NCBI GenBank assembly: GCA_003255025.1
Contig: QANY01002308.1
Location: forward strand, 234,888-298,887
From: Datisca glomerata
Taxonomy: Eukaryota; Streptophyta; Magnoliopsida; Cucurbitales; Datiscaceae
Length of the DNA stretch: 64,000 nt
Direction of reading: 5' to 3'
Positions 10,491 to 24,200 of the stretch are shown here, one piece after another (the first letter of the stretch is position 1; the number at the start of each line of letters is the position of its first letter). Both the position numbers and the translations under genes were made by a program. The notes under the pieces are model-generated. The model did no database searches, was not told the DNA's origin, and saw nothing but the letters and a program-made list of their open reading frames with translations.

Positions 10491-10753
10491 TTGAAATCAA
10501 AATATACTATGTACACTTGTCGGCGAAGTTGCAAAGATGCCTGCACATGTGTGAAACTCAAGCTAGCATGCATGAGAGTGATGATGATGGAGTTGATGAA
10601 GATGATGACAATGATGAAGATTCAGTTAATGATGATGAAGACGGCCATGTTGACGGCACCAATGAGAATACTGAATCAGAACTAGAACATGAAGGACGCA
10701 CAAAGCATTCACATGAAGAGCGATCATTTGTGCACTTAAAGCACCTAGCCTGA
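10491..10753 (+). other. Acidic low-complexity tail after the PMD-like gene
   Basis: GATGATGA-rich sequence gives an Asp/Glu-rich frame (ESDDDGVDEDDDNDEDSVND). It could be the acidic C-terminal exon of the plus-strand PMD-like gene or simple-sequence DNA. The opposite strand overlaps the last exon of the convergent minus-strand gene. Confidence 0.4.
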
Positions 10754-10862
10754 TGACTTGCTCTTTAGGTAGATCTGCACACATGTTCTCGCGAACGTGT
10801 TTACGCTCACAGACCTCCCGAACCTCGCGGTCGCCCGAAATGGCTTGCACGATTTTAATGAT

Positions 10863-10944
10863 CTACATAATATAAATATATGTGAATTAGTAATAAATAA
10901 TCAATGGTAATATAACCAACCAAATTTGCAACTAAAATGCTTAC
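10863..10944 (-). other. Second intron in the minus-strand PMD-like gene
   Basis: On the minus strand GCTGTGCG is followed by GTAAGCATTTT, and the intron ends TTATATTATGTAG before ATCATTAAAATC. It is 82 bases long with a consensus GTAAG donor. Confidence 0.55.
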
Positions 10945-11091
10945 CGCACAGCTTTTAGGCCAACCTTCTCCTCCCCTTGATTTTACAAAATAAATCATTT
11001 TTGCAACGGACCTGTCGTTCAACCTTAGCGGCGAAGGCTGGTTCAAGTCAACATAGTTGGCAGCACATGCCAACTTCTCCATATAAAATAG

Positions 11092-11170
11092 CTACATCGA
11101 AATAAACTTATCAGTAAATATACATATGTTATAATGTGAAAGTAATACCAATGTACACTAAATATATTAC
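11092..11170 (-). other. Spliceosomal intron in the minus-strand PMD-like gene
   Basis: On the minus strand the exon ends ATACAG before GTAATATA, and the intron ends TTTCGATGTAG before CTATTTTATATGG. Joining restores a frame (LLFIQ then LFYMEKL). At 79 bases it is near the lower limit of plant introns. Confidence 0.6.
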
Positions 11171-11849
11171 CTGTATAAATAACAAGCATCCGATACTGCT
11201 ATTGTGGTGGTTGTTTTGATAACTCATGACACCATCTACAAAATCTGTAAAAAAAAAGTAGAAGCCTAATTCTTCTGTTGGATGGTCACAGGTAACTTCA
11301 CAACGTTGAACCATGAATGACTGACAATTAGTTTTGATCGAGGAGATAACAAAACCTCGATAGTGTACAACATAAAAGCTTGCCTCCAATAGTCACCGCC
11401 AGACTCCTCAATCAAGAATTTTGACAAGACGTTCACCAAAATATCACCTTTGGTGTTCTCCCACTTCTCCTTTAGATGTTTTATCTCATTCACAGCACCA
11501 TCGAGTTTGATCTCCTGCCCACCGTCAAAGATGCTCAGTATAGAAGTCATATCATTTACGGTGACTTTCAATGTCGACCTATGGACATTCAATGTGTAGG
11601 TGGCTGGATCAAAGTAACCTAATAGTTGCTGCAAGAAGTTCCTCTTCATCTTGTGACATTTAATATCCAACAACCCTCTGAATCTCATCCCCACGACAGC
11701 TCCCCTCTTTCCCTCATCAAAATTTGCAACAAGATCCACAAATTTCTTGGGAGTACAGCGTGTGAGCAGCTTCTGTTTGAAGGCAGGCCTTCTTGGGTGA
11801 CTATGACCGGGTTGTTCCACAACGCTTTAAATGGCATGGATTTTATTTT

Positions 11850-14232
11850 CCTTTAAATAATTGAGTTTGGCTTCCTTCGTCATACATTTCCACTTTAAAA
11901 CTAGATCTTTTCGTGTCTGCATATCAGAAACTCACTTAAATTACAATCAAAATTTATCAATTTCATATTATAATGTAATGTTTGTTTAAACATACTTAGT
12001 TCATAACCACTAATGTTTTCATCTGCGACCCTCATTTTAGCACATTTTTTGGCACTATTTTAGTTTTAAACAATTTATATGAAAATATGTAACATTAAAT
12101 TGATGATCTCATAATTATTTACAAGTATACAAATAAACCCTTTTGTGCCTTCTTCACATTAACATTTGTGTTAGTCATATGAAATATATGTTACTATGTC
12201 TTCTTATCATGATTATCCCTGATACTAATTTATAATGGATTGGACATTATTTAGTAAGAATGCTAAAATGGCATACCAATGTTATGTTCTTGTATACATC
12301 TTCCCCTATTATGTTATTAATCAGCTTTATGTAATGACTATTTTAGATAACGAATTAACTGGAAGTGACATATATCAACAATCTTAATAGATGATAAAGA
12401 TGATGTGTACAAAATTTAAAGAATGCAAGAAAGTCAGTTGATCTAATCCCAACATGCTCTTCTCCAAGTTTTTTCACAATTTATCATGTTAAAAGAATCA
12501 TATTAGTAAATTTTCACCACGTAGTTAAGTTAGTTAAAAACTCTATAAACGTCAAAATCTCTACAATCATATAAAAATGGCGTTCATTAGTTTTCTAAAG
12601 TAGGACTTTCCCTTTTATTTGATTGCTTTAAGGATAACATGTACTATAGTATAATAGGAAAATGATAACATGTACATTACGTATACATCGTATAACAAAC
12701 AAACATCTAAAAATAATATTATTTCTATGAAAGCAGACTCATCTCAAGTAATATCTACTTCCAACTATAATATTCTGTATAGAAACATGGAGAAGGAAAA
12801 ACATGAGAAACTAGTCTACAAACATAGAAAATCCCATTTTATTAAGTAAAACCAATTCAAGCAAATGATATTGAGAAAGAAATTCTGATATGAGTTCAAA
12901 ATCCAGAAGTAAATGACTAGCAACTTTGAAAATGCCGACAAGTCTTCTCTATTGAGGACCAATAATCAGAAGGTTTCACCTAAAAAAGTAAAGAGGAACT
13001 TTTATAATTGAATGAAATCAAACTCCAAAACAAAATTTAGTACAGAGCAGACCATCATATTACATTGTCATAAACTGAAAGAGTATATCAACTATCCTAT
13101 AAATAACTCACATCTAACTTTGAAATAACTGATCAACACAAAGTAGACCTTTTCAGTCTAACTCAGAAAGTAACTCACATCTAATCAGCATAAAGCTAAC
13201 TCATCATCTTCTTTTACTCTAACTAAAAAATAAATCACATCTAATCAACACAAAGCCGACTCATCATCTTCTAAAGTCTATATCAGGTGGTACATAAACA
13301 AGTGAATCATTTCAAATCCACAATTATATAAATTATAAAGGACAACTATATTTTTGAGAAGAACAGTCTAGAAGTGAGATCCTATAAACCAACCATAATC
13401 AATAAACATTAAAAAACATCTTCACCGAGAACAAAATCTCATATCAAAACCAAAGCAAACCAAAAATTTGATCTTAGATCACTAAGAACAATCACAAAAT
13501 TCCCAAGATTGAAGAAAGATAAGAACACTAGTTTAGTCTAAACACTTTCAACCAGAATCAACATACATTAAAATACATCTTCATCAAACTTCAGTCAATA
13601 AAGCACAATCAATTATTCAGGGTTTGACTTCCTCTACTTTCTATGTGATCCTTTCTTCCCTCATCAGTCACCAAACAAACAAAATAAAACTCAGAGAAAA
13701 ATAAAAACTAGGAAAGAATAAAATCCCCAGAAACAACCATTGGCAGAAACAAGTCATATATTGGGTTTGCTCCTACAAATTCTAGACAAAACTAACAAAA
13801 GACAGGGTTAAACTTTGTATCAACAGAAATTGCAACACTGGAAATTCACTAGTCTCAAAGACAGTAGGGAGGAATTGGAAGAAAACTCTAGAAACCGTTC
13901 CAAGCAAGCTTTAATCGAATGTCAAACAGTCTAATAGTAAAATCCTAGAAACTAGTACAAAATATTCAAAACAGGCAAATGTTTATAAATAATAAACATT
14001 CTACATGCTTGCAACATATCTACTTGGTTTTTTATGCTGCTAAAATTCCTTCATTTGCCAGTTGTTCTTTTACCAAGTTTGAGGAATTCACTTGACTGAT
14101 TATTGAGACATGAACATATTAGCTAATGCAAATTAGTTAAGGAATGAGAAAATTTGAATCTTTTTACTCTATTCTATGAAATTCAAATTACAATCCAAAA
14201 TAATAGCATGTCTTATATAAGGGCGGTAACAA
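11850..14232. other. Gene-poor AT-rich region with a short tandem repeat
   Basis: No coding region is recognised on either strand. At about 13105-13290 a unit of about 60 bases (AACTCACATCTAATCA(G/A)CA followed by an AAAGC..ACTCATCATCTTCT segment) repeats about three times imperfectly. The rest shows no structure I can support. Confidence 0.5.
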
Positions 14233-14387
14233 GAATGAGAGAGATCGAGAGAGATCGAGAGAGAAAGAGATATTACCTTCGACAGAAAGAGCCGAGAGCT
14301 GGAAAATCTCAGTGGTTGAAAATTGCGTGCCCTAGATGCAAAAATTATTTGATGATAGAAAGAGCTAGATGATGGGGAGAAAGAGAG

Positions 14388-14422
<35 letters not shown>
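14233..14422 (+). repeat. GA/GAGA microsatellite
   Basis: A GAGAGATCGAGAGAGATCGA-type tract and, at 14386-14420, an almost pure (GA)n run. The minus-strand open frame at 14345-14635 (MESFPLLLRRKLQLKLRSLS) reads partly through it as a Ser/Leu run. It could be the leader and first codons of an unknown minus-strand gene but has no recognisable domain. Confidence 0.75.
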
Positions 14423-14423
<1 letters not shown>

Positions 14424-14639
14424 ACGACAGAGAGGGAGGTGGGTGACGGTGGAGACAAAGTAGAGAGAGAGAGCCTGAGTTTGGTAAAGAAGAAGAAGAA
14501 ATCTTGCTTGCTTTCATTGTTCGTGGTGGATATTGGAGGAGAAATCGTTCGCTGTGGAGATTTGGGTGCCATAGAGCTTAAACTTCTAAGCTTTAGTTGA
14601 AGCTTTCGGCGAAGAAGAAGTGGAAAGCTTTCCAAAAAA

Positions 14640-15307
14640 ATTAACTTGTAATCGGGGCAACAGGTAATGGCAATTTCCCACCCCTTTTGTTATCTAAAGG
14701 TTGGGAGTCTTATTGGCTCATCCAATGGCTAGGAATTAATCCTAGCATTCATGCCGTTTAAAAACTCATGGCATGGGACAATGACCCCTAAAAACAAAGG
14801 CTAAATTTTATATTTAACTAAGGCAAGCTTTACCCAGTATATCTCTCTTAATGGCATAAGAATCATTTTGTCCATAATATTTAAGATGAAAATACTTGAT
14901 TCTTGTTTAGGTTTTGACCGAGAGAGTTTTCACATTATTAACATTTTCTCTTGTAATCTAATATCTAAATTTTTTGTTGGTAAAGAAATGTGTAAAATCA
15001 ATTGAATTGTGCTACTAACTATTATCATCTATAGTCGCGTATTTTTTTTCTTTAGAAAACTAAAAACTACCCTATCGAACTTATCATTGTTGTCATTTCT
15101 AGACGTAAACTTTTATTTTATCATTTATAACCTTAAGGTTACATTTTTTTAATTTAAAAATAACCTTCCATACAAATTGAACCGGCATAAACGTTAACTC
15201 CAATACTGCGTCGATTAAATAATGAACTATTGTCAGCTTGAATGTATCTTCTAGTAGTGTATGAATTCTTCATATTTTCTACATGTGATATTGCGCGGAA
15301 TCCTCCA
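14640..15307. other. Spacer, no gene seen
   Basis: AT-rich sequence between the GA microsatellite and the Copia element. I see no open frame or repeat beyond short A/T runs. Confidence 0.4.
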
Positions 15308-15376
15308 AATTGGCATCATTTTGCCAAATATTTAGGTTTGTGCTGTTGCATGCATTTTAAAGGCATGTAAAATTCC
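15308..15376 (+). repeat. 69-base direct repeat, copy A (partner at 29305)
   Basis: Starts AATTGGCATCATTTTGCCAA and runs through TTTAGGTTTGTGCTGTTGCA to GGCATG(T/G)AAA(A/T)TTCC. It matches 29305-29373 with only a few differences. It abuts the truncated left end of the outer Copia element. Confidence 0.85.
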
Positions 15377-15413
15377 GTTAAGGGTGATGAGTATGATCGC
15401 TATCACCCTCTTC

Positions 15414-18400
15414 AAGAGAAAGGGGGGTCTAGCAATTTGAAGCTTGGATTTGAGATACATAATTTGAGCTTCTGAAATTGATTTGGTGAGAACATCATCC
15501 ATTTGAATAGTTGAAGGCACAAAACAAACTTAAAGTTGCTTGTAAAGAATCTTGTCCCAAATGAAATGAAGATCAATTTCTAAATGTTTAGTGCGAGCAT
15601 GTAGAATATGATTAATTGCCAAATGTGTAGCACTTATATTATCACGCCAAATAATTGGACATTTATCTTGGGAAACATGTAATTCAGTAAGTAGTGACTA
15701 GATCCAAAGAAGATCAGCTGTAGGGTTTGGAAGGACACGATATTCACTATCAGTGCTGGAGTGGGAAACTACAGGTTGTTTCTTAGAGAACCACGAGATC
15801 AAAAAGTTGCCTAAGAACACCACATAATCTCTTGTTGAACGTATGTCATCAAGATTTGATGCCTAATTAGCATCTTAGTAAGCAATGAGAGTAATATCAG
15901 TAGCTGATTTAATGAGAACACCATCATAAAGAGATCATTTGAGATATCAAAGAAGACGTTTACAGGCCTTCCAGTGAGCTATAGTGGGACTCTCAGCCAA
16001 AGTGCTGCTGTATAATGTAACTTCTGAAAAGGATCCAGAATCATCACAAAAGAGCTTAACAGAGACATTTGTAGGAGTGGTGCACATCTTAGCATGAATC
16101 ATGTTGATCTTTTATAGAAAATCAGTAAGATAACCTGCCTGAGTAAGATAAAAACCAGTTGAACTTTGAATCACTTCCATACCTAAAAAATGATTCACAT
16201 GACCTAAATTCTTCAAAGCAAACTTGTGATCAAGATCACGAATAAGTCTGTGAATTGTAGAAGTATCATTGTCTGTGACATGTATGTCATCAACATAAAC
16301 CAAGAATATGATTATGCATCTATTAGTTCTGAAAATAAACAAAGATGTGTCTAAAATTGTATTATGATAACCTCAAAGCATAAGAGTTTCATTAAGTCTA
16401 TCATACCATGCTCTAGGGGCTTGTTTAAGTCCATAGAGTGCCTTCTTCAACCTATAAACATGATTAGGAAATATATTGCTTATGTAAACTTGAGGCTGAA
16501 CCATTAAAATAGATTCTCTAATCTTTCTATTAATGAAAACATTATTGACATTAAGCTGATGCACTTTCCAATTGTAAGTAGTTACATGAGTTAGAGCAAT
16601 ATGAATTGTTGCAGGCTTCACAATATGAGAAAATGTCTCAGAATAATCTAATCTAGGAGTTTGGTGGAACCTCTTTGCCACCAATCAGCTTTGTGTCTTT
16701 GAACACTACCATCAACATTATACTTTAGCCTAAAAATCATTCTGTTTCATATCAGGTTCATATCTGGACAATAAGGAACCAATTCCCAAAAATCACTGAG
16801 AATTAAAGCCTTGTACTCAACATCCATTGCATCTTTCCACTTAGGACTAGCTAAGGCTTGAGTCATTGTGGTAGATTCTGTTAAGCATGGATTTAAAGGG
16901 AGTTGGTGCTTACATATAAGAAAAGTTTTAGGTTTGAGAGAGCCTGGTTTTAGTTTGGTAAGCATATGATGAGGACATGATTAAGGCTTAATTGAACGTT
17001 TGGTAGATACACGCCTATGACGGGTGGAAGATTATGTAGGAAGTAATCTAGATTCATAATTAGTAGGTAATGGAGATGAACTATCAAAAGAAATAGATTC
17101 AAAAGGAACCTAAATAACTGCTATAGTAGGATTAAATTAGTCAAGTAATTATTCTCATGTATGTTATGTGAAGAAGAGTTACCTGAAGGATCACTGTGCT
17201 TAGAGGAGTGTAGTATTTGAGATGTTACTTGAGGTGAGGAAGGAAGGTACAAGAAGTCACTGCATTAACATGTGAAATGAGGCTGAAATGAAATTGAGCT
17301 CCTGTAAGATTAGAAGAAGAAACACAAGATTGCATATTGACAGACATGAAACCAGTAGAAAATGGAAAATGTAGCTCATTAAAAATGACATTAGTAGCAG
17401 TGTAGACTCTTCTAGAAGGGTGTACGCCCAAGTAACCTTTATGAGACAAAGAATATCCATAAAGACATAGATGGTGCTTATGTATTACATTTTATGTTAC
17501 TAATAGGGCTTGAGTGAGGATAGCATGCACATCCAAAGGGTTTAAGAAAATGGTAGTTGGGTGATTTGTAAACAAATTTGAAAAGGTTATTGACCAACAA
17601 GAACATAAGTTGGATTTCTATTGATTAAATAAACTACAATATGGAAAGAATGCCACTAGTAAGGTTTAGGAATGAAGGCTTGTGCCATGAGAGTAAGGCA
17701 TGTTTATGTGATATGTCGTGTTTCCTCTCTACCCTCACATTTTGATTGTGTGTGTAAGGGCATGACTGTCTGAATTAGACCTCATGATCAACAAGAAATT
17801 TAGAGAATGCACCATACTCCCCTCACCAGTTAGAGTGTTAAATTTTAAGCTTGGTAGACAATTGATTTTCAGCTAGATTTTTTAGTTGAACAAAGACTTT
17901 AAAGGCCTCAAACTTTAATTTGAGAGGAAATATCCAATTGTATCTACTAAAGTCATCAAGAAATAGGATGTAATATCTATAACCATCTACTGAGGGAGTA
18001 GGAGAGGCCCCCATAGTTCTGTATGCACTAATTCAAGATGTTTGGTTGCATTGGACACAAAGTTTGAGTGATGTAGGGCATGGCTTTACCTTGAGGACAT
18101 GCATTACAGAAGCATAGTTCTTTACTTGTAACTTTAACATCACACTGACTTAGAATTTGAGCTATTTTTTTGGCACTAGGGTGCCCAAGTCTTATGTGCC
18201 AAAGATCAAGATTAGAGAAAACAAGATGAATTCTTATTATCAAAGGACTTATTATAGAAGACAATGTAAACGGAAGGAGCATTTACACAAGTATTGTCCT
18301 GCACATATTTACAAGTACTTGAGTTGACAATATCATTTTTACAGTAGAATAATGCACAACAGGTAAACTATACTTTGCAAAGCTTTTTTTTGACAAGATT

Positions 18401-19142
18401 AAAGGAAGGAAACACAGGTTCTGAAGTAGAAGAAGTGTCTGAATCAACAAGTTGACATGTTAATGCTACAACTCTTTATCCTCCAAGTTGTAGCAATTCA
18501 TATAAACCTCTTTTAAGCCAAAATGTGATTTGTTACTGCACTGTCTAAGTACTAGGAAGGATCATTATGCATCTCAGAAGATGAGAAATTTCCACCTTGA
18601 TTATTCTGATACTATGATACTGAATTAGGTCCTGCAGGTGAGTAATTATGTGCTGGTCAAATGTTTTTGTATAACCTATAGTAACAGGTTGTTACACTGT
18701 GACCAATTCTTCCATAGATCTAACAAACAAGTCTATTATTTGTGAATCTACCCCCTCTTCCATTTCTTCCACCATTGAAACCACCTTGTGAATTTTGATC
18801 ATTGTCTATTCCTCCTCTACCAAAATTCTTTTTGTTTCCTTGTCCTTTCTTTCCTACATTACTACCAGCAAAATTCACAGACATTGAATTTTTTACGATT
18901 AACTCATTCTTAGCATTTTTCCTTTCTATTCGACTCCCATGGCTCATTAACATAGCTTGAACCTCTTCAATAGACAAATCCTCAGACCTTGAGGTTTCAC
19001 TACAAAAAAATCAAATTCTATACCTAAACCATTTAGGTATGCAGGAGAAAAATCTTGCTCACTGATGGGAGCTGTTGCAGCTAGTCCATCTACAACATTC
19101 CTCATCTTATAACAGTAGTCAGCTACTGATTGATCTCAATTC
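15414..19142 (-). pseudogene. Outer Copia: gag C-terminus and pol remnant
   Basis: In minus-strand order: a gag piece SIEEVQAMLMSHGSRIER with a Gly/Arg/Asn-rich tail and zinc-knuckle start (18977 to about 18700); protease remnant YLDSAVTNHI, in which DSGA has become DSAV (near 18550); GAG-pre-integrase LWHIRLGHPSAKKIAQILS with CNACPQGK (18282-18028); degraded integrase (about 17950-17200); RT from ALASPKWKDAMDVEYKALIL (16850) through KRFHQTPRLDYSETFSHIVK, YRLKKALYGLKQAPRAWYD and LVYVDDIHVTDND (near 16270); and the RNase H end LTKSISEAQIMYLKSKLQIA at about 15430. Frames are repeatedly shifted. The order PR-INT-RT-RH is diagnostic for Copia. Confidence 0.88.
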
Positions 19143-21258
19143 TGTTGGAAAATGCGACGCTCACGCGGTGGAGGCGTGCTGACTTTTTAATTTTTTTTAT
19201 TAAAAACGAATCTTTTTCGATAAAAGAAAATACGTGCGACATAACGGTTTTCAAAAGAAAGCTTTTATTGAAAATTTGTTTTCAATTAGGATCCATATAT
19301 TTATATATTAAATCTAAGACATATATGGATAGAAATCATATACCTCTTGTAGTCTATATCAGGCATCTTCACAAACCAACGATCCTTCGAACAACGGACT
19401 CCGAGATCCACACCAAGATCTTCTAAACTAATCCCAAACACACTAGGACGTGTGTCCACGTAGAAAATTCAAAAATACTTTTTCTGTCTCCAGATTTACT
19501 CAACATATGAGATCTATAAATTTACTGAGAATGGTTAATTTAGTGACACAATCCTCTGAGAGAATATGATGATAATTATTTCAGAGGTTTTAATTAACTT
19601 TTAATCATAGAGAAAAATCATCCTGATAGCAACTGTGTTCTCAACTCTTAACCAACACCGAGACCAATAGAATAATATCTATATATTTTTTAGATAATGG
19701 CATATCAAATTTTTAGAGATAAACTGAAAAATAATATTTAATTTCAAATTTACCTTTGTAGTGGGATCCACTGGAATTTGTGCACAACTGCAGTACCACA
19801 TGGCACTGCAGTTGCCGTGAGCTATCATAGTGCCTCACGGTACTACTTGAGTGCCGTGTGGCACTACAGTATTGCACCTCCACTACTACAGTGTCACGTG
19901 GCACTATAATAGTTCATGTCAATCTCTGATTCCCAACCAGTGATTGCCACATGACAATTATTGTGAATTAAATATGTATTTTAATGAGATAAATATTTAG
20001 ATACCAGTCAATTCAAAATTAACATATATGATTATCCATATCAATTAACTTATATATTAGTTCACAAATAACATGTTTAGTTAATTCAAATTATCATCTA
20101 ATAATAATTTATAATTATCTAATTTCACAAATTAGATATTCTGTCTCACTTATCGATCAATATATATATATATATAATTCAATTAATTAATCACACATAA
20201 TTATCTCATAATTTTGTCCCAGAATAATTTTTTTTTGAAAGTCAGTCATTTTCTCATGTCATGAAATATTCACACCATAGACTGAAGGTGACTGTGGACC
20301 ATGAACCTATAACCTAAGCTCTAATAAACCAGATTATTAATTAAACTCTTTAATTAAATGATCTTAAATATTAATTACAATATTACTCCACTATAAATAT
20401 GAAATTACACTCTTACAGATTATAAAATATATTTACAGAGTATTCTTATGTAGTCTATTGATATAATCATTTCATGTAGTGTCCTCCAATGATTGGTTCG
20501 TAAATTAAAACTGGTCAAAATTATCATTTTACCCTTATAATTACCTTTTGATCCTTAAGTACCATTAATTCACTAGTGAATGAATGATTTATATTCATAT
20601 TCTAAATTTGAGCTCAATAGCCATTCAGTTCCAAAATCAACACTTACGGGAATCAATATACGATCTATTAGGAAAGCTTGAATTTCAAATCTTGTAAGAT
20701 CATGTTCCCAATCATTCACTTTACTGAATTTCCAAAACAAAAGTCACTAGCTTATTTTTAAAAAAAATCTTAACGAGTGAATCAAAAGATACAGTCGACA
20801 TGTATAGGAGTTCATGACTACTCAGGATTTAGACTGATCTACATATGATCATCATATTGATGTATATTAAATTTTTATGATAAACGATAAGTTAATAAAG
20901 ATATTAATTCACATCGGTTCTGTCATATATAATCTTATTATATAAAGTATCTTCACTAAGATTTATATTCATATCATGATCTAGATCTGAATCACACGCA
21001 TTCATAATACTTAGTGAACCGTACTAGCAACCATTCATTAAAAATTCCATACTTTAATATGTTGCTGGAAATTTTATTCATTATCTATGATCTTAATACT
21101 CTAGTATTAATAGAAGATCATAGTCTCATTAATGAATATGGAATATTCAGATATTTATATAAATTATTCAGCAATAATTTAAAAGTACAATTATATAAAA
21201 TGTATTTCTTTCATATTAAAATGTCAATACACATGTTTTGAGGATACTACCTGCAACA
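19143..21258 (-). repeat. 3' LTR of the inner Copia
   Basis: 2116 bases; minus-strand ends TGTTGCAGGTAGTATCC and GCATTTTCCAACA. It aligns over about 1.4 kb (19842-21258) with 24768-26305. It carries a (TA)n tract near 20160 and, at 19785-19915, a cluster of inverted-repeat units such as CATGGCACTGCAGT and CGTGTGGCACTACAGT. Confidence 0.85.
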
Positions 21259-24200
21259 ATCTCCCACTTGCCCTAAAGAAAATGTGGCAACTCTCTAAAC
21301 CCCATGTTACGCACATGACCATCATATGACTTCGTAGGAAGTGATTTGGTGAAAGGATCAGTCAGGTTCTGATCTGACGCTGTCTTTATAACAGTCACAT
21401 CTCTTCGATGTACAATCTCTCTTACAAGATGATATTTCATCTCTATTTGCTTACCCCTCTTATGACTCATCGGTTCTTTGAAATTAGCTACCGCCCCACT
21501 ATTGTTCACACGATATGATTAATGGCTTGTCCATATCTTGAATTACTTCCAGATCAGTATAGTACTTTCTGAGCCATACCACTTTTTTTTGTAGCTTCAC
21601 AAGCCGTCATATATTCGGCTTCCATAGTGGAATCTATAATGCTGGATTGTTTGATACTTCTTCAGAGTACAACTCCTCCACCTAGGGTGAATACTGATCC
21701 AAATATCAACTTTTGACTATCTCTGTCCCTACCTGAATAAACAAGCAAATAGTTTCTCATTCTTCTAAGATACTTGAGAATATGCTTTATTGCAATCCAA
21801 TGTTCTAAATTTAGATTCAATTGAGAACGACTGAAAATTCCCACTACATAACAGATGTTTGGTCTCGTACACAACATGACATACATGAGACTACCAACAG
21901 CTGAAGCATAAGGAACCTTTCTCATATCTTCTTCCTCTTGAGGTGTCTTAGGACATTGCTCCTTGAAGAAGACAATTCCATGTATGATCAGTAATTGACC
22001 TTTCTTGGAATTCTCCATAGAGAATTCTCCAGCACCTTATCAATATAAGATGTCTAAGAAAGTGCCAAGAGCGTGTTCTTTCTATCATTTAGGATTTGGA
22101 TGGTTAGAACATAGCTCGCCTCTCCCAAATCTTTTATTTGAAATTTTCAGCTAACCACTTATTTACCATTGACAAAGTTTCTACATCATTCCTAATGAGT
22201 AGAATATCATCAACATAAAGAACTAAGAAAAACACTATCTTATCTTTGATGTATTTATAAACACACGCTACGTCAACATTTTGCTCGAAGCCATCTGAAT
22301 TAATAATCTCATTGAAGGTAAGATTCCAAGATTTAGATGTTTGCTTTAATCTATAAATAGATTTAAGCAACTTGCATACATTCTGATCTTGCCCCATTTT
22401 CACGAGCCCTTCTTGTTGCATCATATAGATGCTTTCTTCAAGAGCGCCATTCAGAAAAGCTGTTTTGACATCCGTTTACCATATTTCATAGTCCAAACTA
22501 GCAGCAATGGACAAAAGGATGCGAATGAATTTTAGCATGCCAACATGAGAGAATGTCTCTTCGTAATCGACTCGTTCCATTTATGTATAGCCCTTAGCTA
22601 CCAGCCGTGCCTTGAAAATCTCTACTTTCCCATCTACACCTCTTTTATTCTTGAAGATCCATTTACATCTAATAGCTTTGACATCTTCAGGTGGATCTAC
22701 AAGATTCCAGAAAGAATTGGAATACATCGATTCCATTTCCTTGTTCATGGCATCTTGTCATTTCTCTTTTTCAGAATCATCCATAGCTTCTTCATAAGAT
22801 AATGGAACCTCATTTTTAGTGTGAGACACTAGGACATATGCCTCTAGTTCATAGATAATAGGTTATCTTACAATCCGCCCACTACGACGTTGCACAGGGG
22901 TTTCCTTAACACGGACTATGGTTTCTGTGGTTTGTCATTTATCAGTTGATAATAAAGGTAGTCTGATTTCATCAGCGCTAATTCCTCGAGAACTGCTTTG
23001 CTTCGAGGTTTGTATTTTTCCATATAGTCATCTTCTAGGAATATGGCATTTTTCGATACAACACATTTTGATCATTGTAACTATAAAAGTACTCACCTCT
23101 AGTCTCTGGAGCATAGTCAATGAATATGAATACTTCAAACCATTAGTCTAAGAACGTGAGCTTGACACCCCCATATATGAAAATGACGTAAATTAGGTTT
23201 GGAACCATTCCATAACTCTAAAGGTGTCTTGCTTATAGACTTAGAAGACACTACATTCAAAATGTATGTTGCCGTGTGTAATACATTACCCCAAAATATA
23301 AGTGGTAGTGATGAACATCTTAACATCGAGCAAACCATATCTAATAAGGTTCGGTTTCTCCTTTCTAAAATACCATTTTGTTGTAGCGTTCCAGGTGCTG
23401 TGAGTTTGGATATGATTCCATACTCCAACAAGTAATCATTGAATTCTAAATCCAAGTATTCACTACCTCGATCTGATCGAAGGGTTTTCAATGATTTACC
23501 TAATTACTTTTTAGCTTCAGATTTAAAGTCCTTAAACTTTCCAAAAGTTTCAGACTTTCAATGCGTTAGGTAACTATAATTATATCTTGAGTAATCGTCA
23601 ATAAAAGTGACAAAATACTCATACCACCTCTAGCTTGTACATTGATCGGTCCACAGACATCACTATACACTAGCTCAAGTGGTTCTTTGGCCATTTCCTC
23701 TGAAAGGTGTCTTGGTCATTTTACCATCTAGACATGATTCATAAATAGGAAGGGTTCCAACTTTTAATTCTCTCAAAGCACCATGCTTTGTTAACCTGTT
23801 TAACCTATATATTACTAATATGTCCCAACCTAAGATGCCAAAGATATGTGTTATCATCATCATGTGAAACTCTTTGTCATTTGTTACTTTTAGGTTTAAC
23901 TAATTTAAATAATTCAAAATTATTTAACACGCGTTCAATCGGTTTAAGCATATACAATCCGTTCGATACTTTTGCATGACAAATATTAAATCCATTCTTA
24001 GAAATAATAAACTCAATATTAATTAAAGAAACTTTAAAATATTGTTCATGCACTAACGAAGGAGAAATCAAAATTCTTGAAAATCTGAGAATATAATAAT
24101 ATCATTCAAAACTAAATAATTATTTTCAAAATTAAGGTGGACTGCCCTAATGCTTTCGCTGACACGAGCGCACGACAGTCAACTCTGATAATGACCTCGG

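Larger units (their letters stand above)
10626..11820 (-). pseudogene. PMD/DUF1985-like plant gene with preserved introns
   Basis: The first exon (11820 to about 11270) starts MEQPGHSHPRRPAFKQKLL and contains LLTRCTPKKFVDLVANF, FRGLLDIKCHKMKRNFLQ and LGYFDPATYTLNVHRS. This layout is seen in the N-terminal region of plant proteins related to mobile-domain and Ulp1-linked genes often found in transposons. Next come NFVDGVMSYQNN..SIGCLLFIQ, an intron at 11170-11092 with GT and AG ends, an exon LFYMEKLACAANYVDLNQPS to PKSCAV, an intron at 10944-10863 (GT/AG), and an exon starting IIKIVQAISGDREVREVCER. A gap of only about 50 bases near 11290-11247 is too short for a normal plant intron and may be a frameshift. 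There is no recognisable catalytic domain. It converges on the plus-strand PMD-like gene. Confidence 0.55.

Noticed and set aside
14345..14635. Minus-strand 96-codon frame (MESFPLLLRRKLQLKLRSLS) as a gene
   Set aside because: Half of it is translated GA microsatellite and no family is recognisable; at most a leader and first codons of something lost.
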